A stretch of 64,000 nt of DNA from an uncultured Mycoplasmatota bacterium (GCA_900554305.1 USGV01000005.1:1-64000); one strand, 5' to 3'. Counted from the first letter of the stretch, positions 32,244-41,500 are shown. Notes: generated from the sequence alone by a model not told the origin. A program made the numbers and translations.

Positions 32244-32519
32244 ATGGCAGTTAAAATTAGATTAACAAGAATGGGTGCTAAAAAGAAACCTACTTATAGA
32301 ATCGTTGCTACTGACTCTAGACGTCCTAGAGATGGTCAATATATCGAATTAATCGGTACTTATGCACCTGTTGGAGAAGCTAAAGTTAATATCAATGAAG
32401 AAGTAGCTTTAAAATGGCTTAATAATGGAGCTGTTCCTACTGATACAGTTAAGAATTTATTTTCTAAAGCTGGTATTATGAAGAAATTTACTGAATCTAA
32501 AGAAAAGAAGGATAAGTAA
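32244..32519 (+). CDS. rpsP: 30S ribosomal protein S16
   Basis: The 91-residue product begins [20 protein letters not shown] and continues [17 protein letters not shown], both diagnostic of S16. ACGGAGGGATAAT precedes the ATG. The KH protein gene follows two bases later, as in other Firmicutes, but the usual rimM-trmD-rplS block does not. Confidence 0.95.
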   Translation: MAVKIRLTRMGAKKKPTYRIVATDSRRPRDGQYIELIGTYAPVGEAKVNINEEVALKWLNNGAVPTDTVKNLFSKAGIMKKFTESKEKKDK

Positions 32520-32521
32520 TT

Positions 32522-32770
32522 ATGGATTTAGTTCAGTTAACAGAGGAAATTGTTAAATCATTAGTAGTAGATGTTGATGCTGTTAGTGTAAAAGAATTTC
32601 CTACCGAAGAAGATAATGTTATGTTAATTCAAGTTATTGTTGCAGAGGATGACATGGGACGTGTTATTGGTAAAGGTGGAAGATGCGCTAATGCCATTCG
32701 TACCTTAGTTCAAGCAAGCAGTGCTTTGAAGGATAACAAGTATATAAAAATTGATATTGATAAGTTTTAG
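32522..32770 (+). CDS. khpA: KH-domain RNA-binding protein KhpA (YlqC)
   Basis: An 82-residue single KH domain with the GxxG loop in RVIGKGGRCANAIRTLVQ. KhpA pairs with KhpB in many Gram-positives to bind RNA and influence cell division. Position right after rpsP is conserved. No khpB is in the window. A terminator begins at the stop codon. Confidence 0.88.
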   Translation: MDLVQLTEEIVKSLVVDVDAVSVKEFPTEEDNVMLIQVIVAEDDMGRVIGKGGRCANAIRTLVQASSALKDNKYIKIDIDKF

Positions 32771-32793
32771 AAAGCATTTTTGCTTTCTTTTTC
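32769..32793 (+). terminator. Intrinsic terminator after khpA
   Basis: GAAAGCA/TGCTTTC stem, loop TTTT, T-rich tail. Confidence 0.8.
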
Positions 32794-32832
32794 TTTCTTC
32801 TTGTTATATAATAATTTTGAGGTAGAAGAATA

Positions 32833-33546
32833 ATGAATGAAGAATTAATTATCCCTACACATGTAGGAATTATTGTTGATGGCAATGGTAGATGGGCTCA
32901 ACAAAGGGGACTGTCTAGAAGTGAAGGTCATAAGGCTGGTTTTCATCGTTTAAAGGAAATTTGTATTTATGCTAAAGAAATGGGACTAAAATATTTATCT
33001 CTTTATGTTTTTTCTACAGAAAATTTTAAACGTGAAAAAAAAGAAGTTGATTATTTAATGAATTTATTTGTTAGACTTTATAAAGATGAATTTCAGGATC
33101 TTATGAAGAATGGAATTAGAGTTGTTTTTTCCGGAAGACGGGAACCTCTTCCACCTAAAGTATTAGATGCTATGGATAGAATTGTTGAAGAGTCTAAAAA
33201 TAATACAGAAGCAGTTGTTAATTTTTGTCTTAATTATGGTGGTCAGACTGAAATGTTAGATATGACTAAAAAAATTGCCCAGCAAGTTGTTGATGGTAAA
33301 TTGGCCATTGAAGATATTACATTGGATACTTTGCATGATAATTTATATCAGAATTTACCACCGTTAGATTATGTTATTCGTACTAGTGGTGAGCTAAGAC
33401 TTAGTAACTTTATGTTATATCAAGCTAGTTATGCGGAGTTTTATTTCCCTAAAACTTATTTTCCAGATTTTACAACGAATGATTTTAAGGATGCAATCGT
33501 AGAATTTAATAAAAGAAATCGTAGATTTGGAGGTAATGCGTCATGA
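32833..33546 (+). CDS. uppS: Undecaprenyl diphosphate synthase
   Basis: A 237-residue cis-prenyltransferase. Asp16 in IIVDGNGRWA is the catalytic metal aspartate; GHKAGFHRLKEI, FSTENFKRE and the C-terminal VIRTSGELRLSNFMLYQ signature complete the family. It makes C55-PP for cell-wall lipid carriers. The stop overlaps cdsA by four bases (ATGA), forming the conserved uppS-cdsA-rseP operon. Confidence 0.93.
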   Translation: MNEELIIPTHVGIIVDGNGRWAQQRGLSRSEGHKAGFHRLKEICIYAKEMGLKYLSLYVFSTENFKREKKEVDYLMNLFVRLYKDEFQDLMKNGIRVVFSGRREPLPPKVLDAMDRIVEESKNNTEAVVNFCLNYGGQTEMLDMTKKIAQQVVDGKLAIEDITLDTLHDNLYQNLPPLDYVIRTSGELRLSNFMLYQASYAEFYFPKTYFPDFTTNDFKDAIVEFNKRNRRFGGNAS

Positions 33547-34343
33547 AAAAAAGAATATTAAGTGCCATTTTGATGATAGCTATTTTTGTTCCGTTATTAA
33601 TTATTGGTGGAAAAGTATTTGCTATTTTTATGTCTTTACTTGCTATTATGGGATTATATGAATTGATTCATATTCGTGAGAGCAAAAAAGAATTTCCATT
33701 CTTAATGAAAGTATTTGCTTATGTTATGGTAGTTTTCTTTTCACTATCCCATTTTAAATCTATTGATTTTATTTATACTATGGATTATAGAGTTGTAGCA
33801 TTTATGATTTTTGCATTCTTATCTCCTATGGTATTTATTCATGACTTTAAGAAATATAATTTAAATGATGCTTTGTTTTTGATAGGCTCTGTATTGTTTA
33901 TTGGATTGAGTTTTAATTTACTTATTATTTGCCGTAATTATGATATTATGTATATTATTTACTTATTACTTATTACGACAATTACTGATACTTTTGCATT
34001 GTTTACTGGTATGCTTGTTGGAAAACATAAATTATGTCCTACTGTATCTCCGAAGAAAACAATTGAGGGTTTAGTTGGTGGAGTTTTTGTTGGAACCTTT
34101 GTTGCAACAGCATTTTACATTACTGTTATTAATCCATCTATGTCTTTGGCTTTTGTTATTGTTGTAACAATAATTTTATCTTTAGTTGGACAGTTAGGCG
34201 ATTTGGTATTTTCTTCAATTAAGAGATATTATGATAAAAAAGATTTTTCTAATTTAATTCCAGAACACGGGGGTATTTTAGATAGATTTGATAGTTTGAT
34301 TTTTGTTGTTTTAGCTTTTATTATTTTTTCTAGTGTATTATAA
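33543..34343 (+). CDS. cdsA: Phosphatidate cytidylyltransferase
   Basis: A 266-residue protein with about seven membrane helices and the C-terminal CDP-DAG synthase signature around SSIKRYYDKKDFSNLIPEHGG and ILDRFDS. It converts phosphatidic acid to CDP-diacylglycerol, the precursor of most phospholipids. In other Firmicutes dxr may lie between cdsA and rseP; here it is absent, with 11 bases between the genes. Confidence 0.92.
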   Translation: MKKRILSAILMIAIFVPLLIIGGKVFAIFMSLLAIMGLYELIHIRESKKEFPFLMKVFAYVMVVFFSLSHFKSIDFIYTMDYRVVAFMIFAFLSPMVFIHDFKKYNLNDALFLIGSVLFIGLSFNLLIICRNYDIMYIIYLLLITTITDTFALFTGMLVGKHKLCPTVSPKKTIEGLVGGVFVGTFVATAFYITVINPSMSLAFVIVVTIILSLVGQLGDLVFSSIKRYYDKKDFSNLIPEHGGILDRFDSLIFVVLAFIIFSSVL

Positions 34344-34354
34344 GGAGGCAACCA

Positions 34355-35407
34355 ATGAATTTTATTATTACTTTAATATTATTTGTTTTAATTTTAGGTA
34401 TTATTGTTTTTGTTCATGAGTTTGGTCATTTTATGATGGCAAAGCTTAATGGGGTGTATGTTTATGAGTTCGCTATAGGTATGGGGCCTAAAATATGGAG
34501 TAAAAAAGGCAAAGAAACTGAATACACTTTAAGAGCTATTCCTATTGGTGGATTTTGTATGATGGCTGGAGAAGATGTAGAAGATGATGATTTAAAGAAA
34601 GTTCCTAAAAATAAAAGATTGCAAGCTAAAAAGCCATGGCAAAGATTCTTGATTATGTTTTTTGGAGCGGGGAATAATTTTATTTGTGCTATTTTATTAC
34701 TCTTTTTGATTGGTCTTATTTGGGGAGGCAGTTCCATGGAACCTGTCGTTACTTCTGTTCTTAAGAATTCAGCAGCAGCAACTTCTGGAATTGAAGCAGG
34801 AGACCGTATTTTAGAGATTAATGGTCATTCTATTTCTACTACTGATGATATTAGTTTGTATTTAGCAGTTGCCAATCCTGAAGAGGCTAGTGATATTAAA
34901 GTAGAAAAAGAAAATAAAAAAGTTGAAACTTATTCTGTACAGCCCAAAAAGAAAAAGGTAGATGGTGAGACGACATATCAATATGGTATTGGTATGCAAC
35001 AAGAAGTAGAAAAAGGAATACTTCCAGCATTATCTTTTACTGGTAAAAAAACTATTTCTATTTTTAAACAGATGGCAGTTACTGTTGGGTATCTATTTAC
35101 TGGTGGTATTAGTCTTTCACAACTTAGCGGACCAGTTGGAATATTTTCTATAGTTGGTGATCAAAGTTCTGCAGGAGCGATGAATATTATTTATTTAATT
35201 GCTTTCTTGAGTATCAATGTGGGATTTATTAATTTACTTCCGCTACCAGCTTTTGATGGAGGGCATATTTTATTTATTGTTATTGAAAAAATCAAAGGTT
35301 CTCCAGTAAAACCGGAAACTGAAAATATGATTCATACTATAGGTTTATTTTTATTAATGTTATTGATGATTGTGATTACATTTAATGATATTTTAAGATT
35401 GTTCTAG
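34355..35407 (+). CDS. rseP: Site-2 intramembrane metalloprotease RseP/RasP
   Basis: A 350-residue membrane protease. His21-Glu22-Phe-Gly-His25 is the zinc site near the end of the first helix; a PDZ domain lies at about 135-200 (SGIEAGDRILEINGHSI); and NLLPLPAFDGGH near the C-terminus supplies the third metal ligand. Homologues cut anti-sigma factors and leftover signal peptides. AAGGAGGCAACC precedes the start. Confidence 0.92.
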   Translation: MNFIITLILFVLILGIIVFVHEFGHFMMAKLNGVYVYEFAIGMGPKIWSKKGKETEYTLRAIPIGGFCMMAGEDVEDDDLKKVPKNKRLQAKKPWQRFLIMFFGAGNNFICAILLLFLIGLIWGGSSMEPVVTSVLKNSAAATSGIEAGDRILEINGHSISTTDDISLYLAVANPEEASDIKVEKENKKVETYSVQPKKKKVDGETTYQYGIGMQQEVEKGILPALSFTGKKTISIFKQMAVTVGYLFTGGISLSQLSGPVGIFSIVGDQSSAGAMNIIYLIAFLSINVGFINLLPLPAFDGGHILFIVIEKIKGSPVKPETENMIHTIGLFLLMLLMIVITFNDILRLF

Positions 35408-35423
35408 AGTAAGAGGGGATGCT

Positions 35424-35612
35424 ATGAATCCAGTAATTATTATTATATGTTTATTGGTTATTGCTTTTATTGCGTTTTTTATCGCATATTCTGAAGAGAA
35501 AAAGAGTGTAAAAAATAACAATAGTCCAATTAAGAATTTAGTAGATGATCCTCAAGTTTTATTTGATGAAATTTCTCATGAAAAGAAAAATGACGATGTA
35601 GAAATTATTTAG
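35424..35612 (+). CDS. Small single-helix membrane protein (62 aa)
   Basis: A 62-residue protein: an N-terminal membrane helix (PVIIIICLLVIAFIAFFIAY) and a polar, acidic cytoplasmic tail. No family recognised. AGAGGGGATGCT precedes the ATG. It follows rseP by 16 bases and ends at a terminator, so it is the last gene of the uppS-cdsA-rseP operon and might be an RseP substrate or adaptor (inference). Confidence 0.55.
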   Translation: MNPVIIIICLLVIAFIAFFIAYSEEKKSVKNNNSPIKNLVDDPQVLFDEISHEKKNDDVEII

Positions 35613-35635
35613 GTCACCATAGTGGCCTTTTATTT
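35610..35635 (+). terminator. Intrinsic terminator
   Basis: GGTCAC/GTGGCC stem (one G-U), loop CATA, T-rich tail; overlaps the stop of the small membrane protein. Confidence 0.7.
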
Positions 35636-35637
35636 TG

Positions 35638-35646
35638 TGCTATAAT
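35638..35646 (+). promoter_or_regulatory. Extended -10 promoter of priA
   Basis: TGCTATAAT is a TGn-extended consensus -10, 20 bases before priA. Confidence 0.45.
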
Positions 35647-35666
35647 ATAGAAAAGGAGGTAATATC

Positions 35667-37829
35667 ATGGTTGTTGGTGTTTTAGTACAATTGTCTAGTC
35701 AAAATATAGATAAAATTTTTGATTATATTGTTCCCAATGATTTAGAAAGTTCTATTAAAGTTGGAATACGTGTTTTAGTACCTTTCGGTAGACAAACTTT
35801 AGAAGGTTTTGTATTAGAAATTAAAGATAATAGTGATAGAGATTTAAAAGAGATTTATTCTATTCTTGACCGTGACATCGTATTAAATGATGAATTGTTA
35901 TTGTTAGGAAAACAGATACAGAAATCCACCTTATCTACATTGATTAGTGCTTATCAAGTGATGTTACCAAAAGCTTTGAAGGCTAAGGCAGGAGTTTTAG
36001 TTTCTAAAAAATATCAGACATTTTATGAGTTAACAGATAAAAGTTATTTGGCCAGTTCATCTGCCCAAGAGAAGATTTTGAAGTTGTTTTCTGATAAAAA
36101 GACTATTTCTCGTAAAGAACTGTTAGCTATTTCTAGCTCTGCTCTTTCTACTCTGATAGAGAAAAAAGTTTTATCAGAGATTAAAAAGGAAGATTATCGA
36201 ATAAAATATGAAGTGAATAAAGATAAAAAAAAGGTTTTAACTCCTTCTCAACAAAAAGTGGTTAATTCTGTTTTGGAAAACCAGCAAAACGTTCCTTTTT
36301 TACTTTTTGGTGTAACGGGTAGTGGTAAAACTGAAGTTTATATGCAAATTATAGAAAAAGTTTTAAAGCGTGGAGAAACAGCAATTATGTTGGTTCCAGA
36401 AATTAGTCTGACTCCTCAGATGGTAGAACAATTTTCTAATCGTTTTGGGAATCAGATTGCTGCTTTACACTCGGCATTATCTGAAGGTGAAAAATATGAC
36501 GAATGGCGAAGAATTGCTAGAGGGGAGGCGTCCATTGTTATTGGTGCTCGTAGTGCTATTTTTGCACCACTAAAAAATATAGGGATTATTATTATGGATG
36601 AAGAACATAGTGATTCTTATAAGCAAGGAGATAAAAGTCCTAGATATCATGCTAGAGATGTTGCTATTTGGAGAGCAAAGTATCATTCTTGTCCCGTCTT
36701 ATTGGGCAGTGCTACCCCTTCTTTAGAGTCTATGGCTAGAGCAGAAAAAGGAGTTTATCAACTTCTTGTACTCAAGGAGAGAGTAAATGGGAAAAGTTTA
36801 CCAAATGTAGAAATTATTGATATGAATAAAGAGGCTAAGAATGGAACATCTCATATTACTAACCGTTTATTAGGTGAGCTTTCTTCTTGTATTGATCGTG
36901 GGGAGCAGGCTATTCTATTTTTAAATCGCCGTGGTTTTTCTACTTTTGTTACGTGTAAAAATTGTAGTGAGACTATAAAGTGTCCTAATTGTGATATTAC
37001 ATTGACTTATCATAAAAGTAATCGGATGTTACGATGTCATTATTGTGGATATGCTACACCACTTCCTAAAGTGTGTCCTAATTGTAACGAAGAAGCACTA
37101 TCTGACTTAGGCGTTGGTACAGAAAAAATAGAGGAAGAGCTTCATGGGTTATTACCTAATGCTAGGGTGCTTAGAATGGATGTTGATACCACTAGTAGAA
37201 AAGGAGCTCATAAAAAAATGATAGATGCATTCCGTAACCATGAGTATGATATTTTACTTGGTACACAGATTGTTGCGAAAGGCTTGGATTTTAGTGATGT
37301 TACTTTAGTTGGTGTTATTAATGCAGATACTAGTCTAAATATTCCTGATTTTCGTAGTAGTGAAAATACTTATTCACTACTTTCACAAGTTGCTGGTAGA
37401 AGTGGTAGAAGTCAAAAGACTGGTAAAGTTTATATTCAGACATTTAACCCGGATCATTATGCTATTTCTTTTGTAAAAGAACATGATTATTTAGGTTTTT
37501 ATAGAGAAGAAATGAAGATTCGTAGGAGATTAGGATATCCACCATTTTATTTCTTATGTTATTTGAAAATTAGTGGAAAAGAGGCTGATTATTTATTTCA
37601 AGAATCTTTAAAAATAAAGCGTTCATTAGAACGTAATTTAGGCCACACTACAATACTTGGACCAACGACCTTAGCAGTATTTAAAGTTAATAATATTTAC
37701 CGGTATGGTATTATTTTAAAATATAAAAGAGAAGAAGCTTTATATGATATTTTGATAAAGGTTCAGAATCATTATAAAAGCAATCATAAACTTAGAGTGG
37801 ATATAGACTTTAATCCTAGTCATTTTTAA
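35667..37829 (+). CDS. priA: Primosomal replication restart helicase PriA
   Basis: A 720-residue superfamily 2 helicase. After the N-terminal 3'-DNA-binding domain (about 1-105) come Walker A GVTGSGKTEVY, Walker B IIIMDEEHSDSY, and GSATPSLES. Eight cysteines form two zinc sites (CKNCSETIKCPNC and CHYCG...CPNC), then DILLGTQIVAKG and QVAGRSGRS. PriA reloads the replisome at stalled forks. AAAAGGAGGTAATATC precedes the start. Bacillus has coaBC upstream and def downstream; neither is here. Confidence 0.94.
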   Translation: MVVGVLVQLSSQNIDKIFDYIVPNDLESSIKVGIRVLVPFGRQTLEGFVLEIKDNSDRDLKEIYSILDRDIVLNDELLLLGKQIQKSTLSTLISAYQVMLPKALKAKAGVLVSKKYQTFYELTDKSYLASSSAQEKILKLFSDKKTISRKELLAISSSALSTLIEKKVLSEIKKEDYRIKYEVNKDKKKVLTPSQQKVVNSVLENQQNVPFLLFGVTGSGKTEVYMQIIEKVLKRGETAIMLVPEISLTPQMVEQFSNRFGNQIAALHSALSEGEKYDEWRRIARGEASIVIGARSAIFAPLKNIGIIIMDEEHSDSYKQGDKSPRYHARDVAIWRAKYHSCPVLLGSATPSLESMARAEKGVYQLLVLKERVNGKSLPNVEIIDMNKEAKNGTSHITNRLLGELSSCIDRGEQAILFLNRRGFSTFVTCKNCSETIKCPNCDITLTYHKSNRMLRCHYCGYATPLPKVCPNCNEEALSDLGVGTEKIEEELHGLLPNARVLRMDVDTTSRKGAHKKMIDAFRNHEYDILLGTQIVAKGLDFSDVTLVGVINADTSLNIPDFRSSENTYSLLSQVAGRSGRSQKTGKVYIQTFNPDHYAISFVKEHDYLGFYREEMKIRRRLGYPPFYFLCYLKISGKEADYLFQESLKIKRSLERNLGHTTILGPTTLAVFKVNNIYRYGIILKYKREEALYDILIKVQNHYKSNHKLRVDIDFNPSHF

Positions 37830-37853
37830 TACATTGGTGAAAGAAGGTAAAAA

Positions 37854-38312
37854 ATGCTTGAAAAATATCTAAATAATAATTTAGAAAAACCTAAGTTTTT
37901 ATTTCATGGAAGTCCTAAAGCAGTAGATGTTATTGTGCCAAGACAAGCTCATGATTCTAACTCTAATCTAGAAAATGAAGATTTTGCTGTCTTTTTAACG
38001 TCTTCATTTATTATTGCGTCTGCTTATGCATTTAAAGATAAGGTTAAAGAATTAAGTAGGGACCTTGATTGGAGCTTTGAAATTGGTGGGGAGGTTACTG
38101 GTGAAGTTAATATAGATTTTAATAATGTACGTGTTCAAGATGATTTATATGGTTATATTTATGTTTTTGATTATGATGATAGTTATGAGCATTATGGTAA
38201 TTCTATCCAATATAAATGTCATAAAGATATTAAGCCAATTGATGCGGTTAAAGTAAAATTTTCTGATTTTAAAGATTTTTATGTTATTAATCAACGAAAT
38301 AAACAGTTATAA
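37854..38312 (+). CDS. ADP-ribosyltransferase-like small protein (tentative)
   Basis: A 152-residue soluble protein. LFHGSPKAVDVIVPR (His18-Gly19), then DFAVFLTSSFIIASAYAF (Thr49-Ser50, Tyr58) resembles the HG and S/T...Y NAD-binding motifs of PARP-like ADP-ribosyltransferases, in particular small DUF3990-like ones. The third catalytic residue cannot be assigned. It starts 25 bases after priA. Fold assignment is inference; an unrelated function is possible. A second protein with the same kind of motifs is encoded two genes on. Confidence 0.45.
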   Translation: MLEKYLNNNLEKPKFLFHGSPKAVDVIVPRQAHDSNSNLENEDFAVFLTSSFIIASAYAFKDKVKELSRDLDWSFEIGGEVTGEVNIDFNNVRVQDDLYGYIYVFDYDDSYEHYGNSIQYKCHKDIKPIDAVKVKFSDFKDFYVINQRNKQL

Positions 38313-38391
38313 ATGCTATATTAGTTAGAAATTTCAGTAGCATAACATGTCAAAATATGTTATTCTTATGTTAATGATAGAGGTGATGGTT

Positions 38392-38619
38392 ATGGCAAAT
38401 CGATTTTTACCAACTGATAACGAAATACAACAAGAGAATCATGAGAACAGTGTTAATCAAAAGAATAGTCAAGAATTTCAAAATTTGATGGATCATAGTA
38501 AAAAAACTTATGATGATTATTGGGATATTAATAATCCGGTAATTCGTATTATTTTAATTATTTTATTTATTATTATTGTATTAGGAGCTGGATATTATTT
38601 TGTAATGTGGTTCCGTTAA
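38392..38619 (+). CDS. Small tail-anchored membrane protein (75 aa)
   Basis: A 75-residue protein: polar Asn/Gln/Glu-rich N-terminus and one C-terminal membrane helix (VIRIILIILFIIIVLGAGYYFVMW). ATG 38392 follows AGAGGTGATGGTT; earlier in-frame ATGs lack such a site. No family recognised. It lies between two genes with ADP-ribosyltransferase-like motifs and 17 bases before the second. Confidence 0.5.
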   Translation: MANRFLPTDNEIQQENHENSVNQKNSQEFQNLMDHSKKTYDDYWDINNPVIRIILIILFIIIVLGAGYYFVMWFR

Positions 38620-38636
38620 TTAGGGGTGTGATGTAG

Positions 38637-39773
38637 ATGTTTTCTTCTGTTTTTTCAAGAAAGGAAGTTAGAGATTTGTTGGAGAAGGTTTCAGAAAATC
38701 CTAGGTATAATGATAAGAAGAAGAAAGATTCTATTAATTATGAGAAGTTTTCTGGGCTAGAGCAACCGTTCTTTTTGCTTTTTGATGCGCTTATTAAGTA
38801 TCAAATTATTATTGGGGAAGAGGAATATTTAGCTGATTTTGTTCATCATTTGGATTTGTTGTGGTATAAAATAGATAATTTTCATGATATTCATGATGGA
38901 ATTTGTAAGATATTGGTTAAATTTTGTGCTAAAAAGCTAGGATATAAGAACAAGATAGAAGAATATCGGAAAGAAATTTTAGAGTATATTTATCAAAAAT
39001 ATATTGTAGAAGGTTATTTATACCATGGGGTTTCTAGTTCTTATGTTGAAGATATTAAGCAAAATGGTTTTGTCCCACAAAAATATCGTAATTTGTACTC
39101 TCGTTTTGAACAATTACAAGAAAAATATTCTTCTTTTTTAAAGGATATAGATTTTAGACATGATTATGTCTCTTTTACAGATGATTTTGTTATGGCTTGT
39201 TATTATGCTACTTATAGTCCTATTTATTTTTCTTCATTTTTATGTCCTCCAACTTCTAAGAAAGCTGAAATTAATAGTTATGCGAAGCGAGATTACCTTG
39301 GTTGTTTTAAAGAATTGCACCATACTTTAAAGTTGAAAGAAATAAATGAAGAAGATAGTAGGCAAATCGAAAAATTGTGTAATGATGAGTGGAAGTTATT
39401 GCGTCAAAATGAGTCTTTACCTACTATTATGATGGTTAAAAGAAAGTATTTTTCTAAAGATAAGATACAGGGAATGCAAGAATTTTTTCTTGATAAAGAA
39501 ACGGATATTAGTTCATTAGCTTCTCAAATTATGGATTATAAAATAGATAGTTTAGCTTGGAATAAATCGATTCCTAAAGAGGATATAGAATTTATTACTA
39601 TTCCTTATTCAGAATTTGTTGTAGAAAAAGAAACTACAAAAGTAGAGATAGTTCTGCCTACGGTTCGTGTAGAGCAACATTCGGAAGATGGAAAAGTATC
39701 TTTTTTGGTACTTCTGGGTTCTCTTTTTATTTTGTTAGGGGTGCTTGCTAGTATTATTATGCTATATCAGTAG
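38637..39773 (+). CDS. Tail-anchored protein with ADP-ribosyltransferase-like motifs (tentative)
   Basis: A 378-residue protein with a helical N-terminal region (1-120), a segment with YLYHGVSSSYVEDIKQNGF (His130-Gly131) and DYVSFTDDFVMACYYATYS (Ser179, Tyr189/190) resembling the HG and S...YYA motifs of PARP-like ADP-ribosyltransferases, and a C-terminal membrane helix (about 352-375) with almost no residues after it, so the bulk faces the cytoplasm. The acidic catalytic residue is not assigned. The end overlaps the region upstream of fmt, whose start is 10 bases after this stop. Fold is inference. Confidence 0.45.
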   Translation: MFSSVFSRKEVRDLLEKVSENPRYNDKKKKDSINYEKFSGLEQPFFLLFDALIKYQIIIGEEEYLADFVHHLDLLWYKIDNFHDIHDGICKILVKFCAKKLGYKNKIEEYRKEILEYIYQKYIVEGYLYHGVSSSYVEDIKQNGFVPQKYRNLYSRFEQLQEKYSSFLKDIDFRHDYVSFTDDFVMACYYATYSPIYFSSFLCPPTSKKAEINSYAKRDYLGCFKELHHTLKLKEINEEDSRQIEKLCNDEWKLLRQNESLPTIMMVKRKYFSKDKIQGMQEFFLDKETDISSLASQIMDYKIDSLAWNKSIPKEDIEFITIPYSEFVVEKETTKVEIVLPTVRVEQHSEDGKVSFLVLLGSLFILLGVLASIIMLYQ

Positions 39774-39783
39774 AGGTGATGTT

Positions 39784-40740
39784 ATGAAAGATATAAGAGT
39801 TGTTTTTATGGGTACTCCAGATTTTAGTGTTCCAGTATTGGAAGGATTAATTGAAAATTATCAAGTAGTAGGTGTTGTTACTCAGCCAGATCGTAAAGTT
39901 GGAAGAAAGCAGGAGATTTCTTTTTCTCCTGTTAAAAAAGTGGCTCTTGAAAATGATATTTTGGTTTTTCAACCTGAAAAAATTCGTAATAATTTTGAAG
40001 ATATTTTGAATCTTCAACCAGATATTATTATTACTTGCGCTTATGGCCAAATTATACCTAAAGAGATGTTAGATTATCCAAAGTATGGTTGTATTAATGT
40101 TCATGCTTCTTTGTTGCCTAAGCTTCGAGGTGGTGCTCCAATTCATAAGGCAATTATAGATGGATATGATAAAACTGGTATTACAATTATGTATATGGAT
40201 GTGGCTATGGATAGTGGAGATATTATTTCTCAACGTGAAACTAAGATTTTAGATTCCGATACCATGGAAACTTTGCACGACAGGTTAAGAATTATGGGTA
40301 AAGAGCTATTGCTTTCTACCTTGCCTTCTATTTTTGATGGGAGTGCAAAACGAATTAAGCAGAATGCTGACGAAGTGACCTTTGCTTATAATATCAAGAG
40401 GGAAGAGGAATATCTTGATTTCTCAAAAACTAGTAGGGAGTTATTCAATCAAATTCGTGGACTTAATCCTTTTCCTGGTAGTTCTTGTACTATTTGTGAG
40501 AGGGAATTTAAGGTTTATATGGCGAGAATAGAAAAGGTTGATACTAGTAATGCTAGATCTGGAGAAGTTTTACATATTTATAAAGACGGTATTGGTATTG
40601 CTACTAAAGATTATGAGCTTGTGTTGATAGATATTAAACCAAATGGGAAAAAGAGAATGCTTGCTAGTAGTTTTGTTAATGGGATTAAGAAAGACGATTA
40701 TATTGGGAAGGTAGCTTATGGACGAAAAGAATCAGAATAA
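39784..40740 (+). CDS. fmt: Methionyl-tRNA formyltransferase
   Basis: A 318-residue protein: VVFMGTPDFSVPVLEGL at the start, CAYGQIIPKEML, and NVHASLLPKLRGGAPIHKAI with the catalytic Asn-His and the formyl-THF site, plus the C-terminal tRNA-binding domain (about 208-315). It formylates initiator Met-tRNA. ATG 39784 follows AGAGGTGATGTT. The peptide deformylase gene that normally precedes fmt is missing here. The next gene starts within its 3' end. Confidence 0.92.
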   Translation: MKDIRVVFMGTPDFSVPVLEGLIENYQVVGVVTQPDRKVGRKQEISFSPVKKVALENDILVFQPEKIRNNFEDILNLQPDIIITCAYGQIIPKEMLDYPKYGCINVHASLLPKLRGGAPIHKAIIDGYDKTGITIMYMDVAMDSGDIISQRETKILDSDTMETLHDRLRIMGKELLLSTLPSIFDGSAKRIKQNADEVTFAYNIKREEEYLDFSKTSRELFNQIRGLNPFPGSSCTICEREFKVYMARIEKVDTSNARSGEVLHIYKDGIGIATKDYELVLIDIKPNGKKRMLASSFVNGIKKDDYIGKVAYGRKESE

Positions 40741-41437
40741 AATAAATAAAGAACAGGTTTTAGAGTTTATTCGTACTCCTAAAGGTAAGGCTGTTTTGTT
40801 TTTTGGTATCTATTTTGTGTTTTTTATTGTGCTTGCTATGATTGCTCATATTGGAGGACAGGGTCCTGTTCTTGGTAGTACTGATTTAAAGTTGGGAGAT
40901 TTTTCTTATGATTTATCATCCATTAAAGAAGGAAATTATAATTTTAGTTATCAATTTTCTATCGATCAGTTAAATACTACTTATTCTGGTAAACATTATG
41001 AAGAAAATTCTTTGTTTAGTGATGGAACTATTAGTTACTATCAACAAGGAAATTTATTTATGAGAAATCAGAACGGTGTTTGGATTAAGAGTGAAGCACC
41101 GTATCCTTTAGTTTCCCTTACGGATGTTTCTACTATTAATAGTTTGATTAGTTCATCTACTTATGTTTCCAAAACTGAGCTTGCAACAGGAGAAGAGATT
41201 ATCAATTTACAAATAACTTCTACTACTTTAGTTAAAATATTAGATGGATTAGAAGTTGATTTGGACGATCCTGTTAATTCTATACAGTTAAAGAAAAATG
41301 AAAATGGAGAGGTAGTAGAAATTCAGTATACTTTAGATAGTTATGCTAAGTATAAAGGTCTTGCTAGTAGTGAATTACGTTTTGTGGCGTCCTATTCTAA
41401 CTTTGGCGATATTAAAGAATTTGAGAAACCAGTATAG
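40718..41437 (+). CDS. Single-pass membrane protein, unknown
   Basis: A 239-residue protein: cytoplasmic N-terminus with KEQVLEFIRTPKGK, a membrane helix at about 26-46, and an extracytoplasmic beta-rich domain (LGDFSYDLSSIKEGNYNFSYQFS onward) reminiscent of LolA/LppX-like antiparallel folds, without clear assignment. It overlaps fmt by 23 bases, occupying the place where Bacillus has rsmB. Function unknown. Confidence 0.55.
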   Translation: MDEKNQNKINKEQVLEFIRTPKGKAVLFFGIYFVFFIVLAMIAHIGGQGPVLGSTDLKLGDFSYDLSSIKEGNYNFSYQFSIDQLNTTYSGKHYEENSLFSDGTISYYQQGNLFMRNQNGVWIKSEAPYPLVSLTDVSTINSLISSSTYVSKTELATGEEIINLQITSTTLVKILDGLEVDLDDPVNSIQLKKNENGEVVEIQYTLDSYAKYKGLASSELRFVASYSNFGDIKEFEKPV

Positions 41438-41450
41438 GTTTCTTTTTTCT
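41423..41450 (+). terminator. Intrinsic terminator
   Basis: AGAAACC/GGTTTCT stem, loop AGTATA, T tail; overlaps the stop of the preceding gene. Confidence 0.75.
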
Positions 41451-41500
41451 GATGTTTTTTCATATCTTTTGTTGTATAATATAGATATTGGAGTGATACG

